Assembly: GCA_026745465.1 (NCBI GenBank)
Contig: JACYXH010000826.1
Location: 7,694,224-7,758,223, forward strand
Direction of reading: 5' to 3'
DNA length: 64,000 bases
Source: Lota lota
Taxonomy: Eukaryota; Chordata; Actinopteri; Gadiformes; Lotidae
In this document: piece by piece, positions 58,480-64,000 of the stretch
How positions within the stretch are numbered: the first letter of the stretch is position 1
How the letters are laid out: the number at the start of each line of letters is the position of its first letter
Made by a program: the position numbers and the translations under genes
Notes under the pieces: model-generated
Databases searched by the model: none
Seen by the model: only the letters and a program-made list of their open reading frames with translations
Told to the model about the DNA's origin: nothing

Positions 58480-59754
58480 GGCATTGAACAGATGTGTGTT
58501 TTCCATGGGGCATCTGGAGCTATTTGCGTTTGGAGCCTGCAATGCGTGCATGTACTCCTGGTCATCCCGGGTTGTTGATGCGGCCGCTGCTTCCTCGATG
58601 GTGAACAAAGGGCCGTGTGGTGTGAGTGGGTCTCACCCGCTCACACCACCGCAAGCAATAAGTCAGCGGCTTGGCAATGCTGCAGATCCAGGCAGCCAGC
58701 CATCCCTGTGGCCCTGCATTCCACGCTCCTAACACTGCTTACAGGAGCTGACAAGCATTGGAGGTCCTGCCGGCCGAGGTGGAAATCTGCAAAAATAAAC
58801 GCTTTGGGTGACATGAAGGCTTTGTTTGTTTCTGCTGGCCAGGCTGTTTGTGTTAGCGCGGTGGGTTAATTGTGCACTTTGATCGCCCACGTTTATTGAT
58901 CCAGCAGTGGCCTTAAAAAGTGTGACTGGCCTGCCCTTGCCTCACCCCCCCACCCACCCACCACCCCACCATCAACACAGCCACCACTGACACCCTACCA
59001 CCCAGGCACCGCTAAAGCCCTTGCAGATGCTTCTCAGAGGGCCGCGCACAACAGAAGGGCTTGTTGAGAGGTCCTGTCATGGACAGAAGCTGGTGCGCAA
59101 CTATGACAGCAAAACGGTGTATGATGCAAGGGAGGTTATTAGGCTCGGACACAGACCAGCTAGGCCAGTTGAATGCATGGGCTACGCTTGACAACTAGGA
59201 TATAGTATTTGTAGTAAAAGCTGGATTTGCATGAACAGTGATGGAGTGCAGATGAAAGAGGAGACTGTGTGCCAGCTCTGGCGTATATATACGCTGTACA
59301 AGTGATTTATGTGGAGCGTCCCACTGATATAAACTGATAGTCCAGGGCCAAGCCAGGCTCCTCTCTGAACCCAAACTGATCTGATACGACCTATGCTTGG
59401 CATGGCTCTTTCCTCTCTCCCAGGGCGGATACACGCTCGAAAATGTTAACCAGATTTAGCTTCAAATACGCCTTCCAACACACATTTAGTAAAAAAAAAA
59501 AGAAAAGAAGAGGGAGCATCTCATGTTCGTTTTATGACACTTTCTCACAACATACCAATGTTGACTGTGTGGTGACACTTTATACTCACGCGGTTCAACA
59601 GAACCATGTAGCGCTTCATTGTTTCCAGGCTAAAAGCAGAGAACGGGCTCCGTGTCTACGGGCCCCTGGGGTTCAGGAGGTTACAGACACCAGAGGATCC
59701 TGTAAGCGCTTTTCCAGCCCAGCCCAGTGGAGGAACAACAGGGTCAGTGTGCAA

Positions 59755-60220
59755 CTCTGTGTGTGTCTCTGTGTGTGTGTGTCTCCCTCTCTGTCTGTGT
59801 GTGTACGTGTGTGTGTGTCTCTCTCTCTGTAGGTGTGTCTTTATGTGTGTGTGTGTGTGTCTGTATGTGTGTGTGTATGTGTGTCTCTATATGTTTAAGT
59901 GTATGTGTGTTTGTATGTGTGTGTGTGTGTCTCTCTGTAGGTGTCTTTATTTGTGTGTGTGTCTCTCTCTGTATGGGTGTCTATGTATGTGTGTCCATGT
60001 GTATGTGTGTGTGTCTCCCTTTCTGTCTGTGTGTGTGTATGTATGTGTGTATGTGTGTGTGTGTCTCTCTCTCTCCATGTATGTATGTATGTATGTATGT
60101 ATGTATGTATGTATGTATGTATGTATGTATGTATGTATGTGTGTCTATGTGTTTGTGTGTGTGTTTCTACGTGTGTGTGTCTCTCTCTCTCTGTAGGTGT
60201 GTCTTTATGTGTGTGTGTGT

Positions 60221-60257
<37 letters not shown>

Positions 60258-60595
60258 TCTGTATGTGTGTCTCTGTATGTATGTGTGTGTGTGTGTGTGT
60301 CTCTATGTGGGTTTGTGTGTCTCCCTCTTTATGTGTGTCTCTATGTATGTGTGTCCATGTGTATGTGTTTGTGTGCGTGTGTGTCTCTCTCCATGTATGT
60401 ATGTGTGTCTCTATGTGTTTGTGTGTTTGTACGTGTGTGTGTCTCTCTCTTTGTAGGTGTGTCTTTTTGTGTGTGTGTGTCTCTCGCTGTATGTGTCTCT
60501 CGCTGTATGTGTCTCTATGTGTGTGTGTCTGTCTGTACGTGTTTCTTTATGTGTGTGTCTCTCTATGCGTGGGTCTCTGGATGTGTCACTGTGTA
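59755..60595. repeat. Long compound TG/CTCT/ATGT array with higher-order units
   Basis: About 840 bp of TG, CTCT and ATGT words. A recognisable module, CTCTCTGTAGGTGTGTCTTT or close variants, recurs at about 59820, 59930, 60185 and 60445, and a TGTGTCCATGTGTATGTGT module recurs at about 59990 and 60350. Between them is a pure ATGT array (about 60075-60140). The open frame of 298 codons here (Cys/Val-rich) and its neighbours are repeat products. Confidence 0.93.
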
Positions 60596-60943
60596 TTCTG
60601 CGTATTGCCAAAGCACCAGATAATGAAGCATAATCCCAGCCGCATCACATTAGCACAAGATCACAAACAACTTTAAAATGTGTGCAGTGTGCACAACACA
60701 CATTACATACTCTTTGTTATGGTCTTCAATGTGCTCCGTTAAGATTGGCTCACACCACAGCCAATGTCATCAGTAGAAAATGAGCACCTTTGGTCTCTCT
60801 TCCCCATGACACAACACGCAACCACAAACTATATTAAAAACCTATTCCTAGTCCTGTGCTCTCAAACATAAACATGGCATCATGTCATTTCCCATTCGAC
60901 ACCGCAAGCAGACCTGCTGCACACGCGCACACACAAGTGCAGG

Positions 60944-60974
<31 letters not shown>

Positions 60975-61365
60975 GCACATGCAAACACACACACATTCAC
61001 ATACACACACACAGACTCACACAAACACACATTTTAACAGCAGTCGGCTGTGGCTTGAACCAAAACATAGTCTGGCGTGGCTGGGCTAGAGCGGTCAACT
61101 TAGTTAGCTGTCAAGCTACACCGAAACACTCTCCATTGTTTGACAGGTAAGACTTTATTTTTAGTCGACCATTTTACTTAGGGACTAATAGGTGGCAGGC
61201 GTGCGAGTAGTGTTTGCTCTGTATGTGTATATTTTCTACATGATAAAAAAAAAGCACCAAATAATGTGAGAATCATGCAAAAAATAAAAACGACTTTCTT
61301 TAATCATTAAGTGAAGCCATTAGTGCACATGGGCCAGGCATGGAGTGTTTCAGCCGCCCGTCGCT

Positions 61366-61401
<36 letters not shown>

Positions 61402-61502
61402 TTCCTGGCTCGAGTGGTGATTTAAGTGGCGAGAAAAATAAAGCTTGTAATTGCAAATCAGTTTGAAATTCCGAGATCTGACAGAGATAGGTAGGATTTG
61501 GG

Positions 61503-61531
61503 GCGGGGGGGGGGGGGGGGGGGGGGGGGGG
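61503..61531. repeat. Poly-G run
   Basis: About 27 consecutive G on the plus strand, flanked by more G-rich sequence. It is a strong G-quadruplex candidate and a likely spot of sequencing error. Confidence 0.92.
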
Positions 61532-62174
61532 CAGGGGATCGGGAGTGATGGGGGGAGGAAGGGGCGCAGATGAAGTAATGTGCCTGTACGACGCAGCCTC
61601 TCCAGCCGGGGGTCAGATCCTGTTCATGGAAACCAGCTGGCCTGCTCCCGCCAAGCGCACACTTCCATAAGCTTTATTTCTATCCCACTCTCTCCTGCTC
61701 TGTTTGCACCACCTACCGCTTTCATTAGCTCCCCAACATAATCCCTCTCTCTCTCCCTCACCTTTATGACGCTCTACCTTTTTTTGCGCCATTGCTTCTG
61801 TCTCTCTCTCTGTCTTTTCTTTCCTTTAAAAAAAAATCCATTCATTAATGCGTGGCAGCTGCGGGGAGCGGTGTTACCTCATTTTTCCATGGCAACAGAC
61901 TCTCTGTTGCAGCATATCCCGTTTCCATGGCAACATACTCTGTTTCAGTGGATCCCCTTTCAGTTTTGGTAGCAACGCGCCGCTCTGCCAGCTCTGAACA
62001 CATTCATGTGTTAAATAGAAGGAATTATTGCAGAATTCCTGAAATAGAACCACCGTCGGGATCACTTGTAATTACTATCAGCAACCCGGCATGTGGGTGT
62101 CCCTGGGGGCGGAGGGCAGAGGAAAGGATCTTCACAGGGTCTTCATCGATGAGATCCAAGGATTGCAATGCCAG

Positions 62175-62214
<40 letters not shown>

Positions 62215-64000
62215 AATAGGTGAATACAGCTTTCGGTGACGGTGGGAACTGGCAAAGGAAACACATGAGGAAGGACAGCTGGAGCAACAGGTAAGGAGTT
62301 TGTGTGTGCATGTGTGTGTGTGCGTTTGTGTGTGCGGTTTTAGTTTATGTATGTGTGCGTTCTTAGTTTCTATGTTTGTGTGTGTGTGTTTGTGTGTGTG
62401 TGGTTGTGTGAGTGCATGCTTACGTGTGTGTGTGTCTGTCTATGTGTGTGCGTGTGTGCAGTTGTGTGAGTGCATGCTTACGTGTGTGTGTGTCTGTCTA
62501 TGTGTGTGTGTGCGCGCATATTAAATACAGTGTGTGGGCGACAGGATGGGCAGCCGTTTCGGAACTCCGAGTCGAAGGGCAAGTGGCCATTCCAACCAAC
62601 CGGCCAGACCACACTGGTCAGAGTGACGATTCCATTGGTGTTCATCAGGCCTAAGCTGAAGTGACTCGTTCAACTACTCCACCTATGCATCGTGTAGCTC
62701 AGCGTGACCACAGAACCGACTGACAACATCTCGCTCTCTCTCTCCCTCCGTCTCTCTACCGGGCCGATCATCTGTGCTGGATGTAATGAGCCAGGAGAGT
62801 GCATCGGCCTGGGCCCGAGAGCCTTACTGTGGATGGATGGTATGCCACAATTACCTCACCGCACCTCTCGCAATGGTGTGGGAAAAGCATTGGCTGCGTT
62901 CTCTCCAAGAGAGAAATTTGCTCTACTCTAGTCCTTCCAAATTCTTTTTTTCTCTCTCTCTCGCTCTGCATCTCTCTCTCACTCTCTCACTGTCTGTCGT
63001 CCATGAGAAGCCTCTGAACTGATGAACTACTGTTTAAGCGAAGCGAGGAGCCCTCCCGTCCCCCCAAGCAGTGATTCTCATAGTCCCGCGCGTAAGCCGA
63101 TCCATGTCTCTGTGAGTCGGGGCCTGCTTCATCTGGTTTCTGCATTAGCCATTCATCTGTCTTTATCATTGACAGCTTCTGGAAGGGAATCAAGAGGAGC
63201 TCTCTGACGGCTCTGGAGAGTTTCTGCAATGAATGCAAACCTCCCATTTTCATTACCGGGTGACAATTGTCTATCTTCCCTTTCAGAGGGTAATGGTAGA
63301 CGGGGGACTTGTTGGGAGAGAAGATGAAGAGAACGATGGGGAGAGAAAAAGGTTCATGAATTCACGATGGGAACTATGGCCGTATGTGGCGTTGTTTGAG
63401 GCTTTAGCATTGAGGCCGGGACAGCACTGTGAAAGACAGGAGAGAACGACACCGCTCTTACATGAAAAATCAACCATCGCCTATCTCCACATCTAGGCTG
63501 ATGGCCTTGGTGAACAGGATGCTACAGAATCAGCTGCTCTGTCTTCTCCTTTGTTTTCCAGCTGCGGTTCTAAACTCTAGTCAGTCTCTCGGTGGGGACG
63601 CAAGGGAGACATGACGCAAGACAGGAATCCAAGTGTGCGAATGAAGTCCAATGATATGCACAGTGCAGGGGAGCCCGTCGCGGTATGTTGCTGAAATCGG
63701 CGGACAACGTGAGTCCAGGTCACGCTTGTTTCTGGAGCCTCGGCTTGAGGCATGGTGATGATCATACCACATAAACATGGGCTGTCGGACGCCTCTCCCA
63801 TGATCCCCAAGTATTCCAACAGCAGTCTCAGAAAGGGGGCCCCCTCACCACGGGCTTAAGTCGATTCAACAGCCATGGTGTAATAAATACTAATGTTAGT
63901 GTCTCTCTTAACCAGCGTCCCCCCTTGTGCCCCAACCTTCCCCCTTCTCGCTCTCTGCCCTGCAAATGTCTCAAAAGAAACCCTGCGTGCCAAATTGGGC

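Noticed and set aside
59727-60623. Open frame of 298 codons, Cys/Val-rich
   Set aside because: It is composed entirely of TG/CTCT/ATGT repeats, with comparable open frames in the other phases.
62025-62178. Open frames on both strands ending at a plus-strand donor-like CCAGGTGAGTG
   Set aside because: No match to any known protein, no acceptor, and the donor runs straight into a TG microsatellite that mimics GTGAGTG.
63577-63819. Open frame of 80 codons on the minus strand (YLGIMGEASDSP...), with good-looking amino-acid composition
   Set aside because: No splice sites in suitable phase, no similarity to VPS13B or another family that I know, and an overlapping frame is equally open.

Overview
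This window is vertebrate nuclear DNA, almost certainly from a teleost fish. It is very rich in microsatellites: long CA/TG, GA/CT and poly-G/poly-C tracts make up roughly a tenth of it by hand estimate. It carries two fish-type tRNA-derived SINEs, and its coding sequence is short exons scattered between long introns. There are no bacterial-style genes, operons or CRISPR arrays. Nearly all of the long open reading frames are products of simple repeats.

The only gene recognised is the middle part of vps13b (COH1, Cohen syndrome protein; bridge-like lipid transfer protein of the Golgi), on the minus strand. Eleven exons were delimited by hand from splice sites, reading phase and remembered similarity to the human protein. 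In transcript order they are 49229-48995, 47272-47058, 42526-42323, 35894-35723, 33357-33243, then a choice of 30579-30513 or 29619-29478, then 27937-27665, 27399-27243, 26611-26497 and 3286-3083. Phases agree at every junction, so this block appears complete and intact. It encodes about 585 or 610 residues of a protein of about 4,000, very roughly human residues 1100-1700 (estimated from memory). The first and last exons of the gene lie outside the window.

The most interesting point is the pair 30579-30513 (67 nt) and 29619-29478 (142 nt). Both accept phase 2 and leave phase 0, so either can join its neighbours but the two cannot be joined to each other in frame. They differ by exactly 75 nt (25 codons), the difference I remember between the two long human VPS13B isoforms (3997 and 4022 residues). 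Their translations share a weak G-x-I-L-x-C core, which suggests an old tandem exon duplication. A CU-rich tract of about 230 nt (in the RNA) begins about 20 nt after the donor of the longer exon.

Layout by region: 1-3082, intron with a SINE; 3083-3286, exon; 3287-26496, a 23 kb intron with many microsatellites; 26497-35894, the exon-dense core; 35895-49229, three more exons separated by an AT-rich block, a 26-bp minisatellite and a second SINE; 49230-64000, a long intron with no exon that I can support. Several repeat-poor, homeodomain-motif-rich intron segments look like conserved noncoding elements, but this cannot be shown without alignment.
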